Part shown: one piece after another, positions 36,824-45,661 of the stretch | How the letters are laid out: every line of letters starts with the position of its first letter | Position numbering within the stretch: position 1 is the first letter of the stretch | DNA from: Synechococcus sp. CC9616 | GTDB lineage: Bacteria; Cyanobacteriota; Cyanobacteriia; PCC-6307; Cyanobiaceae | DNA: 64,000 nucleotides | Assembly: GCF_000515235.1 (NCBI RefSeq) | Contig: NZ_KI911558.1 | Span: 2,449,896 to 2,513,895 of the forward strand | Direction: 5' to 3' | Made by a program: the position numbers and the translations under genes | Notes under the pieces: model-generated | Seen by the model: the letters and a program-made list of their open reading frames with translations, nothing else | What the model was told of the DNA's origin: nothing | The model's database searches: none

Positions 36824-37687
36824 TCAGGAATCACGTCCGCCACGGCTCCGCTTGGACGTCTTGCGACGTTTCCGGAGCACGTATCGGTTGCTGGGCTTAT
36901 TCCGCTTACGGGTCTTGAGACCGAGGGCGGGTTTGCCCCAGGGGGTGACCGGCCCTGATCGACCGATCGGTGCCCGACCCTCACCACCACCATGGGGGTG
37001 GTCGCAGGGATTCATCACACTGCCTCGGACCTGGGGGCGACGCCCCAGCCAGCGGCGGCGACCCGCCTTTCCGAGGCTGGTGTTCCTCACCTCGGAGTTG
37101 CCGACTTCACCGAGGGTGGCGTAGCACTCACGGCGGATTAGGCGCACTTCGGTGGAGGGCAGTTTCAGAGCGACGTAATCGCCCTCCTTTGCCATGACCT
37201 GTGCGCTGGCGCCGGCTGTGCGCACCATCTGACCTCCGCGACCGGCATACAGCTCGACGCAATGGACACTGGATCCCAGGGGGACTGACGAGAGCGGCAT
37301 GGCGTTGCCGTTCTCAATCGGTGCCTCGGGTCCGGAGACAACGGTTTGACCGATCTCAATGCCGGCGGGCGCCAGGATGTAGCGCTTCTCACCATCGGCG
37401 TAGAAGAGCAGAGCCAGGCGAGCGTTGCGGTGCGGGTCGTAGTGAATGGCCGCCACCTTGGCGGGAACGCCGTGTTTGTTGCGGCGGAAGTCCACCAAGC
37501 GGTAGCGCCGCTTATGACCACCACCGCGATGGCGGCAGGTGATCACGCCGCGGTTGTTACGACCCTTGCGGCGATGTTTTGACACAACCAGGGTCTTTTC
37601 CGGCTTGCGACCGGTGACCTCACTGAAATCGGTGACCACCCGGGTTCGGGTTCCGGGGGTGTAGGGGCGGTAGTTACGGATTGCCAT
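36824..37687 (-). CDS. rplB: 50S ribosomal protein L2
   Basis: A 287-residue L2. The C-terminal region includes the highly conserved His segment [19 protein letters not shown], needed for peptidyl transfer. Other family parts are [20 protein letters not shown] and [19 protein letters not shown]. Normal length. Follows rplW after 15 bases. Confidence 0.98.
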   Translation of the reverse strand: MAIRNYRPYTPGTRTRVVTDFSEVTGRKPEKTLVVSKHRRKGRNNRGVITCRHRGGGHKRRYRLVDFRRNKHGVPAKVAAIHYDPHRNARLALLFYADGEKRYILAPAGIEIGQTVVSGPEAPIENGNAMPLSSVPLGSSVHCVELYAGRGGQMVRTAGASAQVMAKEGDYVALKLPSTEVRLIRRECYATLGEVGNSEVRNTSLGKAGRRRWLGRRPQVRGSVMNPCDHPHGGGEGRAPIGRSGPVTPWGKPALGLKTRKRNKPSNRYVLRKRRKTSKRSRGGRDS

Positions 37688-37702
37688 GACGAATCAGACC
37701 CC

Positions 37703-38005
37703 TCAGGACTCAGGGAAGAGTTGGATCGAGCTGCCCTCCGCCAAGCGCACCACGGCCTTTTTGACCTGGGCGCGCTTACCGGCGAAACGACCCATCCGGC
37801 GGCTGCGACGGGGAGGGTTCATGGTGCTGACGCCAGTCACCTTCACATCGAACATCTGTTCGATGGCGGCTTTGATGTCCGGCTTGGCAGCACGATGATC
37901 GACTTCAAACGTGTACTGGTTGAACTCGAGGGCCCGGGTGGCCTTCTCGGTGATCAGCGGCCGGCGGATGACATCCGCCAGACGTCCTTGGAAACGCTCA
38001 GTCAT
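37703..38005 (-). CDS. rplW: 50S ribosomal protein L23
   Basis: A 100-residue L23 ([50 protein letters not shown]) beside the exit tunnel, docking site for trigger factor and SRP. ATG 38005 overlaps the end of rplD by eight bases, which suggests coupled translation. Confidence 0.97.
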   Translation of the reverse strand: MTERFQGRLADVIRRPLITEKATRALEFNQYTFEVDHRAAKPDIKAAIEQMFDVKVTGVSTMNPPRRSRRMGRFAGKRAQVKKAVVRLAEGSSIQLFPES

Positions 38006-38636
38006 TTCCGTAGACCTCCTGGATGGTTGCAAGCGCGTCCTCGCCCAGCACCAGGGTGTTGGCGTGGAGCAGGTCAAAGACGTTGAGCTGATCAGCGGCG
38101 ATCAGCTTCACCGTTTCGAGATTGCGCACCGAGCGACGCATCACATCGCTGGGCGTCTTCAACACAATCAGCACCTTGGAAGTCGCAGCAATGCCGAGAC
38201 GGCCCAAAGCGTCCGTTACCTCACGGGTTTTCGGGGCCTCAAGCGCTGCTCCGAAGTCCTTGACGACTTTGACGTCCTCGATACGGGACATCAGAGCAGT
38301 CCTTAGAGCGAGGCGGCGCTCCTTGCGATTCATCGCAAGGTTGTATGTCCTTGGCTTGGGCCCGAAAATGATGCCGCCGCCCGGACGAAGCGGTGTGCGG
38401 ATGGAACCCTGCCGGGCACGTCCGGTTCCTTTCTGTTTGTAGGGCTTGCGGCCACCTCCACGAACTTCCGATCTGGTGAGCGTGCTGGCCGTTCCCTGGC
38501 GGCTGTGCGCCTGCTGGCGGAGCACCGCCCGGTGCATCAGATCGACAGCTGTTGTCTCCTTTGCGACCTTCAGATCCAGGGTTGCCTTGCCGGCTTCCTT
38601 GCCCTGCCAGTCATGAACAATGCAGCTAGCCATCAT
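37998..38636 (-). CDS. rplD: 50S ribosomal protein L4
   Basis: A 212-residue L4 ([33 protein letters not shown] is the exit-tunnel loop, here within one segment near residue 45-77). Its ATG overlaps the rplC stop (ATGA). A second ATG follows at once and gives a protein one residue shorter. In E. coli L4 represses its own operon; no such leader is evident here. Confidence 0.97.
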   Translation of the reverse strand: MMASCIVHDWQGKEAGKATLDLKVAKETTAVDLMHRAVLRQQAHSRQGTASTLTRSEVRGGGRKPYKQKGTGRARQGSIRTPLRPGGGIIFGPKPRTYNLAMNRKERRLALRTALMSRIEDVKVVKDFGAALEAPKTREVTDALGRLGIAATSKVLIVLKTPSDVMRRSVRNLETVKLIAADQLNVFDLLHANTLVLGEDALATIQEVYGND

Positions 38637-39280
38637 TGACCTCCTTTGGCGCCCACGCGCTTGGCAGGCCGGATGTTGAGGAGGGCGCCGGGTTTGCCAG
38701 GAACGGAACCCTTCACCACCAGCAAATTGCGGTCGCTGTCAATTTTCAGGATTGTCAGCCCACGCGTGGTGATCTTCTTGCCGCCGAAGCGGCCGGCCAT
38801 GCGCTTGCCGGGATAGATCCGACCTGGCGTCGTGCCGGCACCAGTGGAACCTGGTTCCCGGTGATTCTTGGAACCGTGGGTCATTGGGCCGCGGCTGAAA
38901 CCATGACGTTTCTGGTAGCCCGCGAAGCCACGCCCCATGGTGTCGCCGCTGACGTCGACTTTCTGGCCGGTTTCGAAATCACCGACGGTGATCGCGCCAC
39001 CGAGCTCCAAGCCCTCAACGGCATCGACGCGGTATTCGCGAAGGTGACGCAGCAGCTCATCGCCGGATTTGGACAGGTGGCCCTTCGCAGGGCGGTTGAT
39101 CAGTTTCTCGCGTGTACCGCCGAAACCGATCTGCACCGCGGCATAGCCGTCGGTGTCATTGCTCTTCAGTTGGGTGATTCGACAGGGACCCGCCTCGATC
39201 AAGGTGACCGGGACGGCTTTGCCCTGCTCGTCGAAGAACTGGGACATTCCCAACTTCTTCCCAAGGATGCCGATGGACAT
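38633..39280 (-). CDS. rplC: 50S ribosomal protein L3
   Basis: A 215-residue L3 ([56 protein letters not shown]). It is the first gene of the long ribosomal cluster. rpsJ (S10), which leads this operon in many bacteria, is absent; in cyanobacteria it lies with the tuf operon. The promoter must be in the 383-base spacer upstream. Confidence 0.98.
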   Translation of the reverse strand: MSIGILGKKLGMSQFFDEQGKAVPVTLIEAGPCRITQLKSNDTDGYAAVQIGFGGTREKLINRPAKGHLSKSGDELLRHLREYRVDAVEGLELGGAITVGDFETGQKVDVSGDTMGRGFAGYQKRHGFSRGPMTHGSKNHREPGSTGAGTTPGRIYPGKRMAGRFGGKKITTRGLTILKIDSDRNLLVVKGSVPGKPGALLNIRPAKRVGAKGGQ

Positions 39281-39663
39281 GGGAGGTAAATAGCGCCAGC
39301 TGGACGACCGCTGTCCGGTGACCCGAACAGGGTTTGGCGTGCTGATCGTGTGGACGCAGTCGTGAACGAAACAGTCGTTCTGAATTGTTCAGAACAATGC
39401 TTCGAAGGGGCTAGCGAGCGATTCAGCAAGGCTGGGACTTGAATGACGGCTGTCAAAGACGACCGTTCAGTTTCCCGGCGTCTCCCAGGGGAGTCGCGCT
39501 GGCCTGGAGATCCGGCGCAATCGCCGAATCTGTCCCATCGACTGGAGGCCCGGCTAGCGGACGGGCACAGAACAATGGAACAAACAAAAACCATACATGA
39601 CCGTCGATACCCTTCTGCTATGGGCCTCGCTCCTGCCAGACTCCTGCCAACACATGCCCAGCC
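39281..39663. other. Divergent promoter region between rplC and ndhN with symmetric elements
   Basis: About 380 bases without a convincing gene. It must hold the promoter of the ribosomal cluster (minus) and that of ndhN (plus). The most ordered part is 39364-39395 (next entry). The rest shows no hairpin with a U-run and no strong -35/-10 pair by eye. Confidence 0.6.
39364..39395. promoter_or_regulatory. Overlapping GAAC/GTTC inverted repeats, possible operator
   Basis: Two overlapping palindromes: GAACGA-N5-TCGTTC (39364-39380) and the perfect GTTCTGAA-TTG-TTCAGAAC (39377-39395). Four GAAC/GTTC half-sites thus lie within 32 bases, 84 bases upstream of the rplC start. The layout suits a dimeric repressor or activator, or a structured leader RNA. 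The factor is unknown. Confidence 0.4.
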
Positions 39664-40125
39664 ATGCCGCTGCTTCTGACCGGTCGAGGATTCCGTCGGG
39701 ATCTTGAAGCGAACGGCTGCCTGGCCGTCCACGCACCCCTAGAGGGAGGCGCTGAAACCCGGTTGCTGCGCCGTTTGCGGGGATCCGGCTATCAAACCCG
39801 CATCCTTTCGGCTCGAGGTCTCGGAGATCCCGAGGTGTTCCTGACTCAGAAACACGGCATCCGGCCGCCGCATCTTGGTCATCAGAGTGTTGGCCGGGGA
39901 GCGGCTGTTGGAGAGGTTCAGCAGGTTGTCCCGATGCTCGGAGACCTCTTTGAGACTGATTTACCCGTCGCGGTGTGGCTCCTGGAAGGTCAAGTGCTCT
40001 CCCGATCCGAATTGTTGTCTCTTTGCGATCTCTGTCGACGGGAGCCGCGCCTGCGCATCGCTGTTGAGATGGGAGGAGCAAGGAGCCTGAGATGGCAGCC
40101 GATGCGCGATCTGCTGCAAAGCTGA
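39664..40125 (+). CDS. ndhN: NAD(P)H-quinone oxidoreductase subunit N
   Basis: A 153-residue NdhN, a peripheral subunit specific to the NDH-1 complex of cyanobacteria and chloroplasts, which passes electrons from ferredoxin to plastoquinone in cyclic flow and respiration. It matches through [39 protein letters not shown] and [12 protein letters not shown]. The 3' end overlaps ldpA by 34 bases, so the two are cotranscribed. Confidence 0.93.
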   Translation: MPLLLTGRGFRRDLEANGCLAVHAPLEGGAETRLLRRLRGSGYQTRILSARGLGDPEVFLTQKHGIRPPHLGHQSVGRGAAVGEVQQVVPMLGDLFETDLPVAVWLLEGQVLSRSELLSLCDLCRREPRLRIAVEMGGARSLRWQPMRDLLQS

Positions 40126-41138
40126 GTCCCGAGACGGCTCTGGCTCAGGGACGTTGGGTGAAGTTGATCTGTGGTGCCAGCAATCAGGACCTGCCGGCCA
40201 TCACCGATCTCTGCACCGTGTTCGGTGCTGCAGGAGTTCACTGCATTGATGTGGCCGCAGACCCTGCCGTTGTTCAAGCGGCCAGAGTCGGTCTCGACTG
40301 GTTGTCTGCAAAAGGCCTGGAATCTCCCTGGCTGATGGTGAGCCTCAGCGATGGACGGGATGTTCATTTCCGCAAGGCATGGTTCGATCCTGCGCAATGC
40401 CCTTCGGACTGCCCGAGGCCATGTCAGACGGTGTGTCCGGCTGATGCGATTTCGATGCAAGGAGCTGTGAATGCCCAGCGCTGCTACGGCTGCGGACGCT
40501 GCCTTCCGGCTTGTCCCCGGGGGTTGATCGAGGAACACGATCACCACGTCAGCCTTGCTGATGTGAGCCGGCTGCTGGCGGAACTCTCTCCTGATGCCGT
40601 CGAGATTCACACGGCACCAGGACGGGAGGAGGCATTTGATGGCGTTGTGGGTGCACTGGCCTCAGCGGATGTTCCTCTCAGGCGTCTGGCTGTCAGTTGT
40701 GGCCTTGAAGGACACGGTTGGACGACGAGGCAGCTGAGCCGGGAGCTCTGGCAGAGATACCGAAGCCTCCGCCGTTTTGGCTTTCGCCCGCTCTGGCAGT
40801 TGGATGGCCGTCCAATGAGCGGTGACGTCGGGGCCGGCACGGCCCGTTCAGCGGTGCAGCTTTGGAGGGTCATGCGATCGCTGGCTCCTCCAGGGCCACT
40901 GCAACTGGCCGGCGGCACCAACGCCAGCACTCTTGGGTATCTCGCCCCGACTGATCGACCAGCCGGCATCGCCTTTGGAGGCGTGGCAAGGCGTCTGATG
41001 ATGCCCTTGTTGCAGGAAGCACAGCTCCGCGGCGTTTCCCTCAGGGCATGGCCGGAAGGGTGGGATGAAGCCGTGCAACAGGCCAGAACGCTGATCCAGC
41101 CCTGGAGGAATCGTCCCTTGTCGTCCTTCAACTGCTAG
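40092..41138 (+). CDS. ldpA: LdpA, light-dependent period iron-sulfur protein
   Basis: A 348-residue protein resembling LdpA, a redox-responsive input to the Kai clock in Synechococcus elongatus. It holds two ferredoxin-like clusters of Cys at about residues 100-140 ([33 protein letters not shown]), enough for 4Fe-4S centres. The C-terminal half ([13 protein letters not shown]-like region; [16 protein letters not shown]) is of the LdpA C-terminal type. ATG 40092 lies inside ndhN, in another frame. Confidence 0.88.
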   Translation: MAADARSAAKLSPETALAQGRWVKLICGASNQDLPAITDLCTVFGAAGVHCIDVAADPAVVQAARVGLDWLSAKGLESPWLMVSLSDGRDVHFRKAWFDPAQCPSDCPRPCQTVCPADAISMQGAVNAQRCYGCGRCLPACPRGLIEEHDHHVSLADVSRLLAELSPDAVEIHTAPGREEAFDGVVGALASADVPLRRLAVSCGLEGHGWTTRQLSRELWQRYRSLRRFGFRPLWQLDGRPMSGDVGAGTARSAVQLWRVMRSLAPPGPLQLAGGTNASTLGYLAPTDRPAGIAFGGVARRLMMPLLQEAQLRGVSLRAWPEGWDEAVQQARTLIQPWRNRPLSSFNC

Positions 41139-41160
41139 AAGGCAGTCAGGGTCTGGATTC

Positions 41161-42777
41161 ATGACGACAGAGCGGATCACTGATGACCTAGATCGTCTTC
41201 TCGATCTCCTGCCTGAACCCGTGCAGGTGGCGTTGACGTCGCTGGAGCGACGTGACCAGCTGCTGGAAGTTGTGCTCGATCTTGGACGTCGACCGGAAGC
41301 CCGTTATCCGGGCCGCGCACTCGAACTGGACGACACTCCCCTGTCACGGGACGATCTTCGGGCTGTTGTGTCCAGGCTCGGCCGTTTCGGTGCAGACAAC
41401 AGGGCGGGAATTGAGCGCACCCTGCATCGCATCAGTGCGATCCGAAATCGTCAGGGGGAAGTGGTTGGTCTCACCTGTCGGGTTGGACGGGCCGTTTTTG
41501 GGACCGTCGCCATGGTGCGCGATTTGCTCGATTCGGGTCAGTCGCTGTTGCTCATGGGGCGTCCAGGTGTTGGTAAAACCACAGCACTTCGCGAGATTGC
41601 CAGAGTCCTCGCGGACGATCTGCACCGCCGCGTTGTGGTGATCGACACGAGCAATGAAATTGCCGGCGATGGAGACATTCCCCATCCAGCCATCGGTCGG
41701 GCACGGCGCATGCAGGTGGGCCGTCCCGAGCTGCAGCACCAGGTGATGATCGAGGCGGTTGAAAACCACATGCCCGAGGTCATCGTCATCGATGAAATCG
41801 GAACCGAGCTAGAGGCTCAGGCCGCCAGAACCATCGCTGAACGCGGGGTGATGCTTGTGGCCACGGCCCATGGCAATGCCCTGGCCAATCTGATCAAGAA
41901 CCCCACCCTGAGCGATCTCGTCGGCGGTATTCAGTCCGTGACTCTCGGGGATGACGAAGCCCGCCGACGCCGCAGTCAGAAGACCGTGCTGGAGCGCGCC
42001 GCAGAACCGACCTTCCCCCTTGCTGTGGAAATGCACAGTCGCCACCGCTGGGCCGTTCATACAGATGTGGCCGCCACGGTGGACCTTCTGCTGCGAGGTC
42101 AGGTGCCCTTGGTTCAGCAGCGCGAGCTGGCCGTGGATGGTTCGGTGCAGTTGGTTGATCCTCCGGAACCCAATCGTCCAAGGCGTCCTGTTCTGGCTGC
42201 GGTGCCGATGCCACGTCCGGATGCTTCGAGGCCTGAGGAGTCAACGTCCAGTTCTGCGTCGTTGCCTGAGGACGTTGTGTCCAGTGACGACCTGCAGATC
42301 TTCTGTTGTGGCCTTTCCGTTGCGAACGTGGAACAGGCGATCCGGCGGCGTTGCTGGCCAGTGCAGGTAGTGGAGGACCTTGAAGAGGCCGATGTGGTTC
42401 TGAGTGTTCGACAGGGGTTGGGACGGGAACCGCAGCTCCGCCGCCAGGCCAGGGATCTTCGGGTCCCGATCCTGGTGATCAAATCCGACACGCTTGCTCA
42501 GATCGAGCGTGCTCTCGAGCGACTGCTGTCGCGTCGAGCTGATTCACCTGAGACAGGGGCTGACGCTCGTGACGACCATGACGATGAGCTGGCCGGCCTT
42601 GAGGAATGTCGGTTGGCCGTTGAACAGGTCGTGATGCCGGAGGGGCGGCCCGTGGAGCTGCTTCCACGCAGTGAGCGTGTGCGTCAGATGCAGGCTGATC
42701 TCGTCAGTCGTTATCGCCTGCGCAGTGATGTCTTTGGACAGGAAGGAACGTGTCGCCTCCGGGTGTTCCCGCCCTGA
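41161..42777 (+). CDS. Ycf45-like AAA ATPase with C-terminal R3H-type region
   Basis: A 538-residue protein with a RecA/AAA ATPase core: Walker [16 protein letters not shown] near residue 138, Walker B VIVIDEIG and [19 protein letters not shown]. This matches the cyanobacterial and algal Ycf45 family. A long linker and a C-terminal region ([28 protein letters not shown]) that looks like the R3H type follow. The family is thought to bind single-stranded nucleic acid; the precise job is unknown. It follows ldpA after 22 bases, probably in the same transcript. Confidence 0.85.
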   Translation: MTTERITDDLDRLLDLLPEPVQVALTSLERRDQLLEVVLDLGRRPEARYPGRALELDDTPLSRDDLRAVVSRLGRFGADNRAGIERTLHRISAIRNRQGEVVGLTCRVGRAVFGTVAMVRDLLDSGQSLLLMGRPGVGKTTALREIARVLADDLHRRVVVIDTSNEIAGDGDIPHPAIGRARRMQVGRPELQHQVMIEAVENHMPEVIVIDEIGTELEAQAARTIAERGVMLVATAHGNALANLIKNPTLSDLVGGIQSVTLGDDEARRRRSQKTVLERAAEPTFPLAVEMHSRHRWAVHTDVAATVDLLLRGQVPLVQQRELAVDGSVQLVDPPEPNRPRRPVLAAVPMPRPDASRPEESTSSSASLPEDVVSSDDLQIFCCGLSVANVEQAIRRRCWPVQVVEDLEEADVVLSVRQGLGREPQLRRQARDLRVPILVIKSDTLAQIERALERLLSRRADSPETGADARDDHDDELAGLEECRLAVEQVVMPEGRPVELLPRSERVRQMQADLVSRYRLRSDVFGQEGTCRLRVFPP

Positions 42778-42789
42778 CAGCTTGATCGG

Positions 42790-42856
42790 CGGACTCCGGC
42801 AATTGACGAAGGTGGCGCCACTGTGAGTAACTATTCACAAGCCGGAGCGTAGTCCG
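42790..42856 (+). promoter_or_regulatory. Nested symmetric elements upstream of tRNA-Gln
   Basis: An 11-bp inverted repeat, CGGACTCCGGC at 42790-42800 against GCCGGAG-CGTA-GTCCG at 42841-42856 (4-base insert), encloses two more symmetric sites: the perfect TGGCGCCA at 42813-42820 and TGTGA-N8-TCACA at 42822-42839. A TTGACG hexamer at 42803-42808 with TAACTA at 42828-42833 could be the tRNA-Gln promoter. Functions are inferred. Confidence 0.4.
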
Positions 42857-42878
42857 ATTGCGGAGCCGCCCGGATCAT

Positions 42879-42950
42879 TGGGCCGTCGCCAAGCGGTAAG
42901 GCAGCGGGTTTTGGTCTCGCCATTCCTAGGTTCGAATCCTAGCGGCCCAG
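42879..42950 (+). tRNA. tRNA-Gln, anticodon TTG
   Basis: A 72-base cloverleaf. The acceptor stem is TGGGCCG paired with CGGCCCA, discriminator G. The anticodon stem-loop is GCGGG-TTTTGGT-CTCGC, giving anticodon TTG for codon CAA. The T-arm loop TTCGAAT is present. CCA is not encoded. In organisms without GlnRS this tRNA is charged via Glu-tRNA and amidation. Five T follow the 3' end at once, and the HAD gene starts 11 bases later. Confidence 0.95.
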
Positions 42951-42960
42951 TTTTTCCGTA

Positions 42961-43710
42961 ATGACTGACCGTCCACTGCTCGTCTTCGATTTCGACGGGG
43001 TCATCGTCGATGGGATGGCTGAGTACTGGTGGAGTGCAAGCACGGCAGCTCAATCTCTGCTCCCCGAGGTTGAGCCTCCTGCCACCGCGATTGTCCCCGA
43101 GGCCTTCCGGCAATTGCGGCCGTGGGTACATCACGGCTGGGAGATGGTGCTGCTTGCAGCCGAAGTGGCTGATCTGGAGCCAGACGCCTGGATCCGTGAT
43201 TACGACGCGATGCAGCAGCAGGCGATGCAGCGGCGCGGATGGGAGGCTGAACAACTGCAGGACGCCTTGGACCGGACCCGTCAAAAGGCGGTGCAAACCG
43301 ATCGGAACGCCTGGCTGGCGCTGCATCAGCCTTACCCAGGCATGGTGGCTCGTCTTTCTGCTTTGGCCTCGGAAGGGGCTGACTGGGCGGTCCTGACAAC
43401 CAAGAGCGAGGCATTCACGGCTGAATTGCTGGCGTCCATGGGTCTGCAGCCCTGGCGGCTTGATGGCCGAGAGTCCGGCTCCAAGCCTGAGGTGTTGCTC
43501 AAGTTGCAGCGTGAGCGTCCCCTGCGGGCCTTTCTCGAGGACCGTCGTATCACCCTTGAAACCGTCCTCGCGACTCCGGGGCTTGCGTCCTTGTCCTGTC
43601 TGCTGGTGAGCTGGGGCTACCTCAGGCCGATGGATCGATCTGATCTGCCTGAGGGCATTCATGTTCTGCAGCCGGCTGATCTCGCGGCCCCCTTGGCGGA
43701 GTGGCCTTGA
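42961..43710 (+). CDS. HAD-superfamily hydrolase
   Basis: A 249-residue protein. Motif I FDFDGVIVDGM (nucleophile Asp) is at residues 9-19; motif II Thr/Ser is in WAVLTTKSEAF; a C-terminal acidic motif lies in RAFLEDRRITLE. The cap region between motifs I and II is helical and long. It is probably a phosphatase acting on a small phosphorylated metabolite; substrate unknown. It lies 11 bases after tRNA-Gln and may be read from the tRNA promoter. Confidence 0.82.
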   Translation: MTDRPLLVFDFDGVIVDGMAEYWWSASTAAQSLLPEVEPPATAIVPEAFRQLRPWVHHGWEMVLLAAEVADLEPDAWIRDYDAMQQQAMQRRGWEAEQLQDALDRTRQKAVQTDRNAWLALHQPYPGMVARLSALASEGADWAVLTTKSEAFTAELLASMGLQPWRLDGRESGSKPEVLLKLQRERPLRAFLEDRRITLETVLATPGLASLSCLLVSWGYLRPMDRSDLPEGIHVLQPADLAAPLAEWP

Positions 43711-43718
43711 TCCGGTAG

Positions 43719-43732
43719 CGTACGCCTGTACT
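43719..43732 (+). promoter_or_regulatory. Probable LexA (SOS) box of recA
   Basis: The sequence CGTACGCCTGTACT has two GTAC half-sites four bases apart. It matches the cyanobacterial LexA consensus (RGTAC-N3-D-GTWC-B, as I recall it) at every position but the first purine. It lies 65 bases before the recA start codon. Confidence 0.55.
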
Positions 43733-43796
43733 ACTTGAGACGATTCGGCGCTTTCGTGGCATTGGATCTCTCGTTCTTTAGCTTCAGGTCGTTTCC

Positions 43797-44936
43797 ATGC
43801 CTGCAGAGATGAAATCCAACGCTTCCGGTTCCGATCTCCGTTCCGGTGAAGGGCGTCCCGGCGAGCGTGACAAAGCCTTGAATTTGGTGCTCGGTCAGAT
43901 CGAGCGCAACTTTGGCAAGGGGTCGATCATGCGTCTGGGAGATGCATCCCGCATGCGGGTTGAGACCATCTCGACCGGGGCTCTGACCCTGGATTTGGCC
44001 CTTGGTGGTGGCTATCCGAAAGGCAGGGTCGTTGAGATCTATGGCCCGGAAAGTTCCGGTAAAACCACGCTCACCCTGCATGCCATTGCTGAGGTGCAGA
44101 AACGAGGTGGCGTGGCTGCTTTCGTCGATGCTGAGCACGCTCTCGATCCCGTCTATGCCGCTTCGCTTGGTGTGGACGTCGAGAACCTGCTGGTATCCCA
44201 GCCCGATACGGGTGAGATGGCTCTCGAAATTGTTGATCAACTCGTGCGTTCGGCGGCCGTCGACATTGTTGTTGTCGACTCCGTTGCGGCTTTAACGCCC
44301 CGGGCTGAGATCGAGGGCGAAATGGGAGATCTGGCTGTCGGAAGTCAGGCCAGACTGATGAGTCAGGCGATGCGCAAGATCACCGGCAACATCGGCAAGT
44401 CGGGTTGCACGGTGATTTTCCTCAATCAGCTGCGTTTGAAGATCGGCGTCACCTACGGCAACCCCGAAACCACCACCGGTGGTAACGCTCTGAAGTTCTA
44501 TGCCTCAGTGCGGCTCGATATCCGTCGCATTCAAACGCTCAAACGCGGTACTGAGGAGTTCGGAATCCGGGCAAAGGTGAAGGTGGCCAAGAACAAGGTC
44601 GCCCCCCCATTCCGCATTGCTGAGTTCGACATCCTGTTTGGCCGAGGGATCAGCACGGTTGGCTGTCTTCTGGATCTCGCTGAAGAGACGGGTGTCGTGA
44701 TCCGCAAAGGCGCTTGGTACAGCTATGAGGGTGACAACATCGGCCAGGGTCGGGACAACACCATCATTTGGCTGGAACAGAATCCTGAAATCGCTTCAAC
44801 GGTCGAACAACTTGTGCGACAGAAGCTGACGGAAGGCTCTGAAGTCACCTCCAACTCGATGCGTCCGCTGGCAGCAGCTGCCAGTCGCGGCACAGCTGAA
44901 AAAGCAGAGTCGAGTAAGCCGTCCAAAGCCGCTTAA
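43797..44936 (+). CDS. recA: Recombinase RecA
   Basis: A 379-residue RecA, full length. P-loop [10 protein letters not shown], Walker [13 protein letters not shown], loop L1/L2 areas ([24 protein letters not shown]-type [22 protein letters not shown]) and the C-terminal domain ([16 protein letters not shown]) are present. It catalyses strand exchange and triggers LexA self-cleavage. The start follows the sequence GTTTCC; a LexA-like box lies upstream. The last codon overlaps the convergent DUF1815-type gene by four bases. Confidence 0.98.
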   Translation: MPAEMKSNASGSDLRSGEGRPGERDKALNLVLGQIERNFGKGSIMRLGDASRMRVETISTGALTLDLALGGGYPKGRVVEIYGPESSGKTTLTLHAIAEVQKRGGVAAFVDAEHALDPVYAASLGVDVENLLVSQPDTGEMALEIVDQLVRSAAVDIVVVDSVAALTPRAEIEGEMGDLAVGSQARLMSQAMRKITGNIGKSGCTVIFLNQLRLKIGVTYGNPETTTGGNALKFYASVRLDIRRIQTLKRGTEEFGIRAKVKVAKNKVAPPFRIAEFDILFGRGISTVGCLLDLAEETGVVIRKGAWYSYEGDNIGQGRDNTIIWLEQNPEIASTVEQLVRQKLTEGSEVTSNSMRPLAAAASRGTAEKAESSKPSKAA

Positions 44937-45307
44937 GAGGGCGAGCTCGATTGGATCGCTGCCATCGCCGAGTGAGCTGTTTGAGCTTGCTCGGTTTTTT
45001 GGTTCTGGTGAAGCATCTGGGCGATCCTTTGGAGCTCCTGGATTGCTTCAGCACCTTCGAGTTTTACAAGTTCTCGCCCGTTCCTTGATTCGACCCAGCT
45101 GATCCCGAAGTCAGAGACGCGGAACCGAACCATGTGAGCGTCTCCGAGATCTGCAACAAAGGAGGCTCCGTGACCATCGCGGCCGTCTCCACAGACATAA
45201 CAACTCGCTGTGACTCCTTTGCTCTGCAAGCCATCCGCTAGCGCCTGGAGGCTCATCACCAGATCCTGAACGACGGAGCGATAGTGCTCGGCAAGGCGTG
45301 GAAACAT
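44933..45307 (-). CDS. DUF1815-type cyanobacterial protein
   Basis: A 124-residue protein from ATG 45307 ([73 protein letters not shown]). It resembles small cyanobacterial proteins of the DUF1815 kind, with a Cys pair (CYVC). Function unknown; cytoplasmic. Its last 20 or so codons carry the recA terminator on the opposite strand. An in-frame start eight codons earlier is less likely. Confidence 0.7.
   Translation of the reverse strand: MFPRLAEHYRSVVQDLVMSLQALADGLQSKGVTASCYVCGDGRDGHGASFVADLGDAHMVRFRVSDFGISWVESRNGRELVKLEGAEAIQELQRIAQMLHQNQKTEQAQTAHSAMAAIQSSSPS
44968..45000 (+). terminator. Intrinsic terminator of recA, inside the convergent gene
   Basis: An 11-bp stem (CCGAGTGAGCT / AGCTTGCTCGG, two G-T pairs) with loop GTTTG and six T. 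It starts 31 bases after the recA stop and lies within codons of the minus-strand gene that ends at 44933. Confidence 0.88.
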
Positions 45308-45361
45308 GCCTGAAGTCCTGATGCAATTCACGCTAAAGGTTTTCTTCAGGATCGTGGCGTC

Positions 45362-45607
45362 TCAGGGGGTATCCATCAGCGTCCACCAACCTGCCGCCGG
45401 TCCAACGAAGCGAACCGTGATCCAGAACACCACCAAAAGGGCAATGCCGATCCAGGCACCTCGCGTGGTGATGTTCACGAACTGCTTTGTCTGGTTCTGG
45501 GTCAGCGGCAGCCAGGGCACAAACCGTGGCGAATCATCCGCTTTCTTTTCTGGCTTCTGCAGTCGGGGTGGGAGTCCCTGGGCCGCTCGACGACGTGCTT
45601 CTCCCAT
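45362..45607 (-). CDS. DUF2839-type small membrane protein
   Basis: An 81-residue protein. The N-terminus GEARRRAAQGLPPR and the single C-terminal membrane helix (GAWIGIALLVVFWITVRFVG) fit the small cyanobacterial DUF2839 group. Probably anchored in the thylakoid or cytoplasmic membrane with the basic N-terminus in the cytoplasm. Function unknown. Confidence 0.7.
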   Translation of the reverse strand: MGEARRRAAQGLPPRLQKPEKKADDSPRFVPWLPLTQNQTKQFVNITTRGAWIGIALLVVFWITVRFVGPAAGWWTLMDTP

Positions 45608-45661
45608 TCTGTGCCCAGACGGTTAGAGCCAAGACTAAGAACGTTCGATCGCTCTCGCCTG

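Noticed and set aside
42822-42839. TGTGA-N8-TCACA as a Crp site for tRNA-Gln
   Set aside because: The Crp consensus needs a six-base spacer; eight is wrong for it. Kept only as a symmetric element of unknown use.
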